Positions 47,558 through 56,700 of a stretch of DNA of 64,000 bases are shown here, in pieces. Source of the stretch: Mycobacterium heckeshornense (GTDB lineage: Bacteria; Actinomycetota; Actinomycetes; Mycobacteriales; Mycobacteriaceae); contig NZ_AP024237.1 in assembly GCF_016592155.1 (NCBI RefSeq), positions 992,001-1,056,000 of the forward strand, in the 5' to 3' direction. Each line of letters starts with the position of its first letter. The first letter of the stretch is position 1. Under the pieces are notes generated by a model. The model saw only the letters and a list, made by a program, of their open reading frames with translations. It was not told the origin of the DNA and made no database searches. A program made the position numbers and the translations under genes.

Positions 47558-48448
47558 TTACGGCGACTGGGCTACCGCCCGCTGGCCCTGGTTGCGCGAG
47601 CGGGCACCGTCCACCTGTCGCGTCGAGATGAGGGTATCGGCAAGAACCTGCCATGAGTCGATTATCGCGACTGCGCCGGCATCGATCAGTTCTGCACTGC
47701 GACAAGGCCGTTCGTCGGCGGGTACGAACATCAGGTTACCGATAGTGGCGTAGCCGGCCGCCACGGCAGAAGTAACGCCGGACACGGAGTCCTCGATGGC
47801 CAGACCGTGGCGAGCCTGGATGCCCAGTGCCCGCCCGGCATGCAGATACACCGCCGGATCTGGCTTGCTTGTCGGGACGGCAAGGGAGTCTTCCGCGCTG
47901 AAGCGCACAGCGGCCGGGATGAGTGGATCGAGACCGGTGGTGGTGAAACAGGCATCCAGGCGTTTGGAGGCGCTGGAGCTGACCGCCGCCAGTGCATACC
48001 TCGACGCAAGGGCTTGCAGGGCGGTGAGCACCTGTGGATCCGGCTGTAGGGTGGCGGTCAGATGAGCGGTGACGTGCTGGCGTTCCCGGCGGACCCATTC
48101 CTCGAGTTCCTCGGCGCCCAGCGCGCGCCCGCCTGCCAGCTCAGAGTCGGAAGCGACGACGGCACCGGAACAGCGGTCCGCCAGCGTCTTTTCCATGGGC
48201 ACGCCGGACTGCAACGCAAGCTCCATCGCGGTGCTGCGGAAGTTTTTTCCGACAGCCCGCTTTCGCAGATCCTCCGCGGTGACCGGGGCGGTCACCCCGA
48301 ATCGGGCCAGGAAGCGATTGATCACCTCGACTGATGCCGCGAACGCTGGTGTCTCGGACGGAAAGAGGTTGTCATCGGCGTCGCAGAGCAACGTTGTGAT
48401 TGGTGCAAGGTCGAATTCACGCACAACCCGTAGCCCGCGTTGATTCAT
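47558..48448 (-). CDS. HAD-superfamily sugar phosphatase-like hydrolase
   Basis: The product is 296 aa. HAD motif I is TTLLCDADDNLFPSE (DxD, with a second D), motif II VSSSASKRLDACF, motif III KPDP and motif IV IEDSVSGVTSAVAAG. The cap domain lies between I and II, as in beta-phosphoglucomutase-like and polyol-phosphate phosphatases. It overlaps the upstream dehydrogenase by ATGA. It may dephosphorylate a sugar- or polyol-phosphate that feeds the dehydrogenases. Confidence 0.85.
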   Translation of the reverse strand: MNQRGLRVVREFDLAPITTLLCDADDNLFPSETPAFAASVEVINRFLARFGVTAPVTAEDLRKRAVGKNFRSTAMELALQSGVPMEKTLADRCSGAVVASDSELAGGRALGAEELEEWVRRERQHVTAHLTATLQPDPQVLTALQALASRYALAAVSSSASKRLDACFTTTGLDPLIPAAVRFSAEDSLAVPTSKPDPAVYLHAGRALGIQARHGLAIEDSVSGVTSAVAAGYATIGNLMFVPADERPCRSAELIDAGAVAIIDSWQVLADTLISTRQVDGARSRNQGQRAVAQSP

Positions 48449-49983
48449 TGCGGCACCAGCTCCTGCGCGTGACCCCGCAACGCTCTGCGCACTGCGGGTA
48501 TCACACCGCGCTCATCGATATCCGAGATCATCTCGGCGAGACGCTCGGCAAAGCCTGGGATGAACCGCAGTTCGGCGAAGATGTCGTGCCGCAGCAGCGG
48601 CACAGGGTTGTCGCCTGACATGCTCGCCAACTTGGTCAACAACCCCGACTGTGGATCGTCGATGCGGATCGCGCGACCCGTGAGGTCGTAGCCGCGCAGA
48701 TACCGGGCCCACCCGGCGACAGCCAACGTCAGCAGGGTGTGGGGTCTGCCCTGCGAGATCGCCTCCTGCAGAGAAGGCAGCAGGAACGACGACATCTTCG
48801 TCGACCCCCGGCGGGCCAATCGCGACAACTGGTCGCTCATCCGGCGATTGCCGAGCCGGGTCAGCAATGTGTTCCGGTAGTTCGCGGTGTTCATCCCGGG
48901 TACCGTCGGCAGCAGCGGCTGAATTTCGTCGCGCATGAGCCCCTCGACATATCCGAAGATGACCGGGTTTCTCATCGCCTCGTCGGTGCGCCGGTAGCCG
49001 GCCAGCGTGGCCAGCGGAGCCATCGCGATGTGGGTTCCGTTGAGCAGACGGGTCTTGACAAGCTTGTGGTCGCTGACGTCGGTGACGAACTGGGCACCGA
49101 CCTCGTCGAGCGGCGGGCGGTCGCCGCTGAACGTGTCTTCGATAATCCACTGGGAGAACGGTTCGGTCAGCACCGGCCACCTGTCGGCGATGCCGAACGT
49201 GCGCTCGACGAATTCGCGCTCGGAGTCTGAGGTCTGGGGGGTGATGCGGTCGACCATGGTCGACGGGAATGCGACATGCCTGTCGATCCAGCGGGCAAGC
49301 CGCGGGTTCTTCAATTCGGTGAACGACACCAGCGCGGTCCGCGCTACTTGGGTATCGCCGGGAATGTTGTCACAACACAGCACCGTGAAGGGGGCAATTC
49401 CGGCGCGGCGTCGCCAGTCGAGGGCCGCCGCGAGGTATCCCCACGCGGTCACGAAGCAATCCGACGCGACAAGGTCGGCACGTACGTCGGGGTGGGCGGC
49501 GTCGAACTCACCGGTGACCGGGTCGAGGAAGTACCCGTGGTTGGTGATTGTCAGGCTGACGACGCGGGTCTGGGGATCGACCAACGCCCTGCGGACCGCT
49601 GCGCTGTCGCTCGGTGCGTAGTGGTAGGAGCCGATCGAACCGACCACGCGGGCGGTTTGGCGGTCGTGGCCGCGTTGCACCACGGTGTAGAGCCCATCCT
49701 GGGCCGAGAGCACGTCTTTGACATTGCGGGAATGAAGACTGACAGCAGTGACCCCCCACTGGTCCGAAATTCCCTGGGCGGCAAGCTCATCGAGGTAGAC
49801 AGCCTGATGGGCACGGTGAAAGTTGCCTGCTCCGATGTGAACCACACCCCGCTGAAGGGCCGATCGGTCGTAGGTTGGCACGTCGATGCGTTGCGAATGC
49901 AGGGGCAGCGTGGCGTTACTGAGCGGAAGGCCGGTGGGGCGGTGCCCGGTGACAAGGCTTGAAAGGCTGTCAACGTAGCGCAT
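48445..49983 (-). CDS. Mannitol dehydrogenase family protein (first copy)
   Basis: The product is 512 aa. It contains GVVHIGAGNFHRAHQAVYLD, STMVDRITPQTSD, DRWPVLTEPFSQWIIEDTFS and the catalytic helix KTRLLNGTH (K-x4-N-x2-H). The N-terminus is about 30 residues longer than in the second copy; an internal start is possible. It heads the polyol operon, divergent from ligD over 142 bp. No transporter gene accompanies it. Confidence 0.9.
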   Translation of the reverse strand: MRYVDSLSSLVTGHRPTGLPLSNATLPLHSQRIDVPTYDRSALQRGVVHIGAGNFHRAHQAVYLDELAAQGISDQWGVTAVSLHSRNVKDVLSAQDGLYTVVQRGHDRQTARVVGSIGSYHYAPSDSAAVRRALVDPQTRVVSLTITNHGYFLDPVTGEFDAAHPDVRADLVASDCFVTAWGYLAAALDWRRRAGIAPFTVLCCDNIPGDTQVARTALVSFTELKNPRLARWIDRHVAFPSTMVDRITPQTSDSEREFVERTFGIADRWPVLTEPFSQWIIEDTFSGDRPPLDEVGAQFVTDVSDHKLVKTRLLNGTHIAMAPLATLAGYRRTDEAMRNPVIFGYVEGLMRDEIQPLLPTVPGMNTANYRNTLLTRLGNRRMSDQLSRLARRGSTKMSSFLLPSLQEAISQGRPHTLLTLAVAGWARYLRGYDLTGRAIRIDDPQSGLLTKLASMSGDNPVPLLRHDIFAELRFIPGFAERLAEMISDIDERGVIPAVRRALRGHAQELVPQ

Positions 49984-50125
49984 CGGTCGCCGAAGATACC
50001 TCGCGTGAAGACGGTCCGGTCAAGGCAGCAGGGCCGGACCGCACCCGGTATTGCCGGCGTCAGCAGGCGTTTAACCCCGATGGTGAAATGCGCCACACCG
50101 GACGACGGAGCGTAGCTTTATCAGC

Positions 50126-52429
50126 ATGGATTCGCCGCGCGCTTGGCCTTCCGAGCCGACCGCGCGGCCGCGGGTGAAGCTGACCAACCCCGACAAGGTG
50201 CTCTACCCGCCCGCGGGCCGGCGGCGAAAACCCGTCACCAAGGCCGAGGTGTTCGACTACTACACCGGCATCGCCGAGGTGATGGTGCCACACCTCGCCG
50301 GACGCCCAGCCACCCGCAAGCGCTGGCCCAACGGCGTGCAGTCGCCGTCGTTCTTCGAAAAACAGCTGGCTTCGTCGGCGCCACAGTGGTTACCCCGCGC
50401 CGCCGTGCGGCACTCCTCCGGGACCACCACCTACCCGATCATCGACAGCACCACCGGGCTGGCCTGGATCGCCCAGCAGGCCGCGCTGGAGGTACACGTG
50501 CCGCAGTGGCGCTTCGTCGCCGAGTGGACCCGCGCCGGCGAAGAACTCAAGCCGGGCCCGGCAACGCGGTTGGTGTTCGACCTCGACCCGGGCGAGGGTG
50601 TGACGATGCGGCAGCTGACCGACGTGGCACGCATGATACGGGATCTGATTGCCGACATCGGGCTCACCACGTTCCCGGTCACCAGCGGCAGCAAGGGCAT
50701 ACACCTCTATGCTCCGCTGGACAATCCGGTGAGCAGCCGAGGCGCGGTGGTGCTGGCCAAACGTGTTGCTCAGCAACTAGAGAAGACGATACCGAAGTTG
50801 GTCACGGCGACGATGACCAAGAGCGTGCGGGCGGGCAAGGTGTTCGTCGACTGGAGCCAGAACAACGGGTCGAAGACCACGATCGCGCCGTATTCGCTTC
50901 GTGGTCGAGCGCAGCCGACCGTGGCCGCGCCGCGGGCCTGGGAAGAACTCGACGATCCCAGGCTTCGGCAACTGCGCTACGACGAGGTGCTGGAGCGGGT
51001 GTCGCGCGACGGTGACCTGCTGGCGCCCGTCGATGCCGACATCAACGTGGATCGGCTCGCCAGATACCGCAGCATGCGGAACCCATCGAAAACGCCAGAA
51101 CCGGTGCTTAATGCCAAACCAGCTGGGGGACATAACAATAGGTTCGTCATTCAGGAACACCATGCCCGTCGGCTGCACTACGACTTCCGGCTGGAGCGCG
51201 ATGGCGTGCTGGTGTCGTGGGCGGTGCCCAAGAACCTCCCCGAGACGACATCGGTCAACCATCTTGCGGTGCACACCGAGGACCATCCGTTGGAGTACGC
51301 AACGTTCGAAGGCACCATCCCGAAGGGCGAGTATGGGGCCGGCACGGTGACTATCTGGGATACGGGCACCTACGACACCGAGAAATTCCGCGACGACGAG
51401 GTCATCGTCAACCTGCACGGCAGCCGGATTTCCGGCCGCTACGCGCTGATTCGAACCTCCGGCGACCAATGGCTGGCGCACCGCATGAAAGACCAGAAAA
51501 CCTTCGAGTTCGACGAGCTCACCCCGATGCTCGCCACCGAGGGCTCGGTGGCCAACTTGACGGCGGACCAGTGGGCGTTCGAGGGCAAGTGGGACGGCTA
51601 CCGGCTGCTCGTCGAGGCCGACCACGGCAGGTTGCGGGTGCGGTCGCGCCGCGGACGCGACGTCACCGCCGAGTATCCCCAATTGCGCGCGCTGGCCCGC
51701 GATCTCGCCGACCACCACGTGGTGCTCGACGGCGAGATCGTGGCGCTGGACGCATCCGGGGTCCCGAGATTTTCCGAGATGCAAAACCGGGTGCGGGCCA
51801 CTCGCATCGAATACTGGGCTTTCGACCTGCTCTACCTGGATGGGCGACCGCTGCTGCGCGTCAAATACCACGACAGGCGCAAGCTGCTGGAAACCCTGGC
51901 CAGCGGCCGGGCACTCATTGTCCCCGAGCTGATAACGGGCGACGGTGCTGCCGCGCTGCACTACTCGGGCACCCAGGGCTGGGAGGGAGTCGTGGCCAAG
52001 AAACTCGACTCGACATATCAGCCGGGCCGCCGCTCGATGTCATGGATCAAGGACAAGCATTGGCACACACAGGAAGTGGTGATCGGCGGCTGGCGTGCCG
52101 GTGAGGGTGGTCGCACCAGTGGCATCGGGTCACTGCTGATGGGCATCCCGGCCGACGGTGGCCTGCATTTCGCGGGTCGGGTCGGTACCGGCTTCACCGA
52201 ACGCGAGCTCACTCGCCTCAAGAAGACGCTGGCGCCGTTGCAAACCGACGAATCCCCCTTCAACGCACCCCTTCCCGCTCGTGACGCCAAGGGGGTGACG
52301 TTCGTGAAGCCGGCGTTGGTCGGCGAGGTGCGCTACAGCGAATGGACATCGGACGGCCGGCTGCGCCAACCCAGCTGGCGGGGACTGCGGCCGGACAAAG
52401 AGCCGCACCAGGTAGTGCGAGAGGAGTAG
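50126..52429 (+). CDS. ligD: Multifunctional NHEJ DNA ligase LigD
   Basis: The product is 767 aa with domains in the mycobacterial order: primase/polymerase (about 10-300; D152 and D154 in FDLDPGEG, D242 in VFVDWSQN), 3'-phosphoesterase (about 325-470; EHHARRLHYDFRLE, HTEDHP) and ATP-dependent ligase (about 475-765; adenylated K488 in FEGKWDGYR, VLDGEIVALD). It fills in, trims and seals broken ends bound by Ku. It corresponds to Rv0938 (759 aa). Unlike H37Rv, ku is not adjacent but 5 kb away. Confidence 0.97.
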   Translation: MDSPRAWPSEPTARPRVKLTNPDKVLYPPAGRRRKPVTKAEVFDYYTGIAEVMVPHLAGRPATRKRWPNGVQSPSFFEKQLASSAPQWLPRAAVRHSSGTTTYPIIDSTTGLAWIAQQAALEVHVPQWRFVAEWTRAGEELKPGPATRLVFDLDPGEGVTMRQLTDVARMIRDLIADIGLTTFPVTSGSKGIHLYAPLDNPVSSRGAVVLAKRVAQQLEKTIPKLVTATMTKSVRAGKVFVDWSQNNGSKTTIAPYSLRGRAQPTVAAPRAWEELDDPRLRQLRYDEVLERVSRDGDLLAPVDADINVDRLARYRSMRNPSKTPEPVLNAKPAGGHNNRFVIQEHHARRLHYDFRLERDGVLVSWAVPKNLPETTSVNHLAVHTEDHPLEYATFEGTIPKGEYGAGTVTIWDTGTYDTEKFRDDEVIVNLHGSRISGRYALIRTSGDQWLAHRMKDQKTFEFDELTPMLATEGSVANLTADQWAFEGKWDGYRLLVEADHGRLRVRSRRGRDVTAEYPQLRALARDLADHHVVLDGEIVALDASGVPRFSEMQNRVRATRIEYWAFDLLYLDGRPLLRVKYHDRRKLLETLASGRALIVPELITGDGAAALHYSGTQGWEGVVAKKLDSTYQPGRRSMSWIKDKHWHTQEVVIGGWRAGEGGRTSGIGSLLMGIPADGGLHFAGRVGTGFTERELTRLKKTLAPLQTDESPFNAPLPARDAKGVTFVKPALVGEVRYSEWTSDGRLRQPSWRGLRPDKEPHQVVREE

Positions 52430-52435
52430 AACCGC

Positions 52436-54364
52436 ATGCGGTGGGTGACCTATCGAGCTGACGGTGGCGAGCGCACGGGCGTGCTCTCCGGCGAGGAGAT
52501 CCACGCGATGCCGCCGGGCGTAAAACTGCTTGACCTCATCGAGCGCGGCGCCGACGCGCTGCGGGTGGCCGGCGAGCAGGCGCTGCGTGGGCCGGCTACA
52601 GTGCGTCTCGATGAGGTGACGCTTGCCGCGCCGATTCCGCGCCCGCCGTCGATCCGTGACTGCTTGTGCTTTTTGGATCACATGCGCAATTGCCAGCAGG
52701 CAGCCGGTGGCGGCCGGGTGCTCAAAGACGTCTGGTACCGGATTCCTGCGTTCTACTTCGCTTGCCCCACAACTGTTCTCGGTCCATACGACGACGCCCC
52801 GATGGCCCCCGGGACCGCCTGGCAGGACTTCGAACTGGAAATCGGTGCGGTCATCGGGACAACCGGCAAGGATCTGTCAGTCGAGCAAGCCGAAGACGCG
52901 ATCATCGGCTACCTGATTTTCAACGACTGGTCCGCGCGCGACCTGCAGCGATTGGAAGGCCAGCTGGGAATCGGCCAGGCCAAGGGCAAAGACAGCGGGG
53001 TTACGCTGGGGCCGTATCTGGTCACATCCGACGAACTCGAACCGTACCGCCGCAACGGCAAACTGAGCCTGGAGGTCACCGCGTCGGTCAACGACACGGT
53101 GATCGGCTCCGGGTCGACCGGCACGATGGACTGGACTTTCGGCGAGGTCATCTCCTATGCCTCGCGCGGGGTGACCCTTGTTCCGGGAGATGTGTTCGGT
53201 TCGGGCACCGTGCCGACCTGCACGCTGGTCGAGCACCTCACCGACCGGGAGGCGTTCCCGGGCTGGCTGCACGACGGTGACGTGGTCACCCTGCGGGTCC
53301 AGGGTCTCGGGGAGACTCGCCAAACGGTGCGCGCCACCCGGTCGCCGCAACGATTGGCGGCGCGACCCAACCCCGACATCAAGCCGGACACGCCGCGCGT
53401 CAACCGGGCGCCGGCAAAGGTTCCGTACACCCGAGGGCTGCACCAGGTTGCCGACCGGGTGTGGGCGTGGACCCTGCCGGACGGGGGATACGGCTGGAGC
53501 AACGCCGGCCTAGTCGCCGGTGACGGCGCGTCACTACTGGTCGACACGCTGTTCGACCTGCCGCTGACCCGCGAAATGTTGACCGCGATGCGCACCGTCA
53601 CCGACCACGCGCCCATCACCGACGCGTTGATCACTCACTCCAACGGTGACCACACCCACGGCAACCAGCTGCTGGACGCATCGGTGCGCATCATTGCGGC
53701 CAAAGGCACCGCCGAGGAAATCGCCCACGGCGTGGCGCCGGAGATGCTGGCGATGATCCAGACCGCGGATTTCGGTCCCGTCGCGACCCGATATGCGCGA
53801 GATCGGTTCGGGCCCTTCGATTTCAGCGGCATCAGGTTGCGCAATGCCGACCAGACCTTCGACGACGAGCTCACCATTGATGTCGGAGGCCGACCAGTGC
53901 GGCTGCTGAACCTGGGGCCTGCGCACACCGCTGCCGATAGCGTCGTGCACGTGCCCGACGCCGGCGTGCTGTTCGCCGGTGATCTGCTGTTCATCGGTTG
54001 CACGCCGATCGTATGGACCGGGCCGATCGCCAACTGGATCGCGGCCTGTGACTCGATGCTCGCGCTGGATGCACCGACCGTGGTGCCCGGGCACGGACCG
54101 GTCACCGATCCCGATGGGATCCGCGCGGTCCGTGGGTATTTCGTCCATATCGCCGAGGCGGCAGAGGCCGCCTATCGCAAGGGATTGTCGTTCGTCGAGG
54201 CCGCTGACACCATTGACCTCGGCGAGTACGCGACGTGGTTGGACGCCGAACGCGTCGTCGCCAACGTCTATCGGCGGTACCGCGAACTCGATCCCGACAC
54301 GCCCCAACTAGAGCTGACGGCGTTGCTGGTCCTGCAGGCCGAGTGGTTGGCGAAGCGCGGCTGA
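52436..54364 (+). CDS. Fused fumarylacetoacetate hydrolase-like and metallo-beta-lactamase-like protein (Rv0939-like)
   Basis: The product is 642 aa. The N-terminal half (about 1-310) is an FAH-type hydrolase: FELEIGAVIG, IFNDWSARDLQRLEGQLGIG and GSGTVPTCTLVE. The C-terminal half (about 340-560) is a metallo-beta-lactamase fold: LITHSNGDHTHGNQLL, LNLGPAHTAADSVVHVPDAG, FAGDLLF and VVPGHGPV. In the first metal motif the second His of HxHxDH is Asn (HSNGDH). It corresponds to Rv0939 and lies 6 bp after ligD in the same direction. Substrate unknown. Confidence 0.85.
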   Translation: MRWVTYRADGGERTGVLSGEEIHAMPPGVKLLDLIERGADALRVAGEQALRGPATVRLDEVTLAAPIPRPPSIRDCLCFLDHMRNCQQAAGGGRVLKDVWYRIPAFYFACPTTVLGPYDDAPMAPGTAWQDFELEIGAVIGTTGKDLSVEQAEDAIIGYLIFNDWSARDLQRLEGQLGIGQAKGKDSGVTLGPYLVTSDELEPYRRNGKLSLEVTASVNDTVIGSGSTGTMDWTFGEVISYASRGVTLVPGDVFGSGTVPTCTLVEHLTDREAFPGWLHDGDVVTLRVQGLGETRQTVRATRSPQRLAARPNPDIKPDTPRVNRAPAKVPYTRGLHQVADRVWAWTLPDGGYGWSNAGLVAGDGASLLVDTLFDLPLTREMLTAMRTVTDHAPITDALITHSNGDHTHGNQLLDASVRIIAAKGTAEEIAHGVAPEMLAMIQTADFGPVATRYARDRFGPFDFSGIRLRNADQTFDDELTIDVGGRPVRLLNLGPAHTAADSVVHVPDAGVLFAGDLLFIGCTPIVWTGPIANWIAACDSMLALDAPTVVPGHGPVTDPDGIRAVRGYFVHIAEAAEAAYRKGLSFVEAADTIDLGEYATWLDAERVVANVYRRYRELDPDTPQLELTALLVLQAEWLAKRG

Positions 54365-54408
54365 TTTAAAACCTCGTCATCCGGCGAACTGGGATCCAAC
54401 TGCGACTC

Positions 54409-55275
54409 TTACACTTTCGCAATCACGTTCTCGGCAAACGACTCCAGGTTGCGAATCTTTATGTCGAGTGACTCGGTGTCGGGTCCTTTGGTGTAGGGCA
54501 GGCGGAAGCCGACGATGACGTCGGTAACGCCCTTGTCCTGCAGGCGTTTGATCCCGTCGAGGGTAAAGCCGTCGCGAGAGATGACGTGGATCTCGAACGG
54601 CCCGCCGTTGCCCACCTCTTCGCGGCACCGCATGAGCCGCGCGATCAACCGGTCGAGGTCGTCCGGATCACCGCCGCCATGCATCCACCCGTCAGCGCGG
54701 GCCGCGCGGCGCAGCGCCGCATCGGCGTGCCCACCGACGAGAATCGGGATCGCCCTGGTGGGCGCCGGGGTCATCTTCACCTTCGGGATGTCGTAGAACT
54801 CCCCGTGGAACTCGAAATACTCGCCGCTGGTAAGTCCTCGAACGATTTCGATGCATTCGTCGATTCGTTTGCCGCGCTTAGCGAATGGCACACCCATCAG
54901 TTCGTAGTCCTCCGGCCAGGGGCTGGTCCCGACGCCCAGGCAAACCCGGTCGCCGATCAAGGCGGCCAATGAACCGGCCTGCTTGGCCACCAGCGCCGGC
55001 GGACGGACAGGCAGCTTGAGGACGAAAAAGTTGAACCTCAGGGTGGTCGTCACCGCGCCCAGCGCGGCCGCCAACACGAACGCCTCGATGAACGGTTTGT
55101 CGTGGAGAAATTCCCGGCTGCCGTCGGGAGTGTATGGATACTTCGCGCCGGACTCGAAGGGGTAGGCGAGGCTGTCGGGGATGGTCATGGCGGTGTACCC
55201 GGCCGCTTCGGCGGCCTTGGCCAACGGGATATAGAACGCCGGGTCGGTCATCGCCTCCGCATAGCTGAACCGCAC
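54409..55275 (-). CDS. LLM-class F420-dependent oxidoreductase (Rv0940c-like)
   Basis: The product is 288 aa from GTG 55275 (VRFSYAEAMTDPAFY), the same length as Rv0940c. TIM-barrel features are TAMTIPDSLAYPFESGAKYP, DRVCLGVGTSPWPEDYELMG and IPILVGGHADAALRRAARAD. Expected to use F420. The substrate is not known. It is convergent with the FAH/MBL fusion gene. Confidence 0.87.
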   Translation of the reverse strand: MRFSYAEAMTDPAFYIPLAKAAEAAGYTAMTIPDSLAYPFESGAKYPYTPDGSREFLHDKPFIEAFVLAAALGAVTTTLRFNFFVLKLPVRPPALVAKQAGSLAALIGDRVCLGVGTSPWPEDYELMGVPFAKRGKRIDECIEIVRGLTSGEYFEFHGEFYDIPKVKMTPAPTRAIPILVGGHADAALRRAARADGWMHGGGDPDDLDRLIARLMRCREEVGNGGPFEIHVISRDGFTLDGIKRLQDKGVTDVIVGFRLPYTKGPDTESLDIKIRNLESFAENVIAKV

Positions 55276-55407
55276 ACCGCCTCCTGGACTCCGGTGGAAC
55301 AACTCGGCGCCCACATACTAAGCGCGCAAACAGCGAAAGTGGCGAGACGTCGAGATGCCCCGCGCAGGTGCCAACCCCCTGGTTCATGGGCTAGCGCAGA
55401 CCTCGCA

Positions 55408-56700
55408 TCAGCGGGCTGCGGTAGCGAACGGCGGCATGCCCACGCCGACAATGGTGTGGGTTTGCTGCGGCGTCTCTTCGACGATGCGCGCGGGCGCGCT
55501 GCGCTCACCGACAGCCAGCGTGACCGTCCTGGTCCGCTGTAGAAGATCCGCGGGTAAGTTGTCGAAAAGGGTCCCTTGCCAATGGAATTTGCCGTCGATC
55601 GGGTTGACATGTCCGGTCAGCCGGACCCGCACCCGCCGGTCGGTGTCGGCGATCCTGAGGGTGGCCGGGCCGTCGTAAGCGTGCTCGTTCAGGCCTGGAC
55701 TCGACAACAGGTCAAATGCCGACGCCACCCGCTGCCGCGCCGGACGCCGCAGATGGACCCGCTCGTTGAACACCTGCTGGCTGCTGCGGCGCACCTCGAT
55801 GCGGGCGCTGTCCCGGCGAGCCATCAACCGCAGGCACCCGATGATGTAGCGCGCCTGTGCTTGGTAATCGGGCCCGCTGATCAGGAAATAGTTGGGGAAG
55901 CCGTGCACGGCCACACCACGGTAAGGCTCCATGCCGGCTTGCCAGGCCTGCCGGATCGTGATTCCGCGAGTGCCGACCAGCGAGTCGTCGCGAACGTGGT
56001 CGGCGATGCGAAAACCGGTGCCGTAGATGATCGCGTCGACGTCGTGGTCGTTTCCGTCACGGGTTCGGACGCCCGAGGCGGTCACGGCGCCGATGGGGTG
56101 GCGTACCAGCTGGGCCCGCCGCTGCGGCTTAGCTTGCCGCCCTGGCCACGCATGGCGGCGCAACCAGCGTTGGGCGCGCACGGCGGGCCCGCGCAGGACC
56201 GGGATCGGCCGGCGCGGCGGATAGGGGAACACCTCGACTGAGTCCGCCAGCGCGACCAGACGGTCGATGCAGCGGGCCGCGGTGGTGTCGGTGCCGACGA
56301 CCGCGATGCGCTTGTCGGTCGGGTCGAAATCGCGGTCGCAGGCCGCCGAGTGAAACGACACGCCCCGGAAGTCGTGTCGCCCAGGCAAGTTCGGAATCCA
56401 TGGGACTAGCAGCGAGCCGGCTGGGGCCAGGACGATCCGGCCGCGGTAGACCTCGCCGTCGTGGGTCTGCAGCGCCCAGGTGTTGGTGTCGTCGTCGAAT
56501 ACCGAACTGATCACCTGCCGGCCCGATTTCAGGTGCTCACGCAACTTGGGCGGGCACGCGATTTCATGGGCCCTCTCCGGGATGGTGAAGTCGGTGAAGC
56601 CCGCCTGCAACAGGTTGGTGGCAGCGCACAGGCCGGCTGCACCGGCACCGACGATGACCACGTCGTGACGCAGCTCGGCGGTAGGGGCCGTCGTCGTCAC
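55408..56700 (-). CDS. Flavin monooxygenase with C-terminal DUF4873 domain, shortened
   Basis: The product is 430 aa from a GTG that overlaps the di-iron gene stop (GTGA). The FAD motif VVIVGAGAAGLCAATNLL is present, and FRGVSFHSAACD resembles the FxGxxxH fingerprint of flavin-containing monooxygenases. The C-terminal about 90 residues (YDGPATLRIADTDRRVRVRL onward) look like DUF4873. Between HEI and ACPPKLREHL the usual GGTW...YPG region of about 50 residues is missing, and the NADP motif is VVGTDTTAARC rather than GxGxxG. The frame is intact but activity is doubtful. Confidence 0.75.
   Translation of the reverse strand: MTTTAPTAELRHDVVIVGAGAAGLCAATNLLQAGFTDFTIPERAHEIACPPKLREHLKSGRQVISSVFDDDTNTWALQTHDGEVYRGRIVLAPAGSLLVPWIPNLPGRHDFRGVSFHSAACDRDFDPTDKRIAVVGTDTTAARCIDRLVALADSVEVFPYPPRRPIPVLRGPAVRAQRWLRRHAWPGRQAKPQRRAQLVRHPIGAVTASGVRTRDGNDHDVDAIIYGTGFRIADHVRDDSLVGTRGITIRQAWQAGMEPYRGVAVHGFPNYFLISGPDYQAQARYIIGCLRLMARRDSARIEVRRSSQQVFNERVHLRRPARQRVASAFDLLSSPGLNEHAYDGPATLRIADTDRRVRVRLTGHVNPIDGKFHWQGTLFDNLPADLLQRTRTVTLAVGERSAPARIVEETPQQTHTIVGVGMPPFATAAR

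Noticed and set aside
50777..51961. 394-codon minus-strand open frame over ligD
   Set aside because: Antisense shadow with no recognisable domain.
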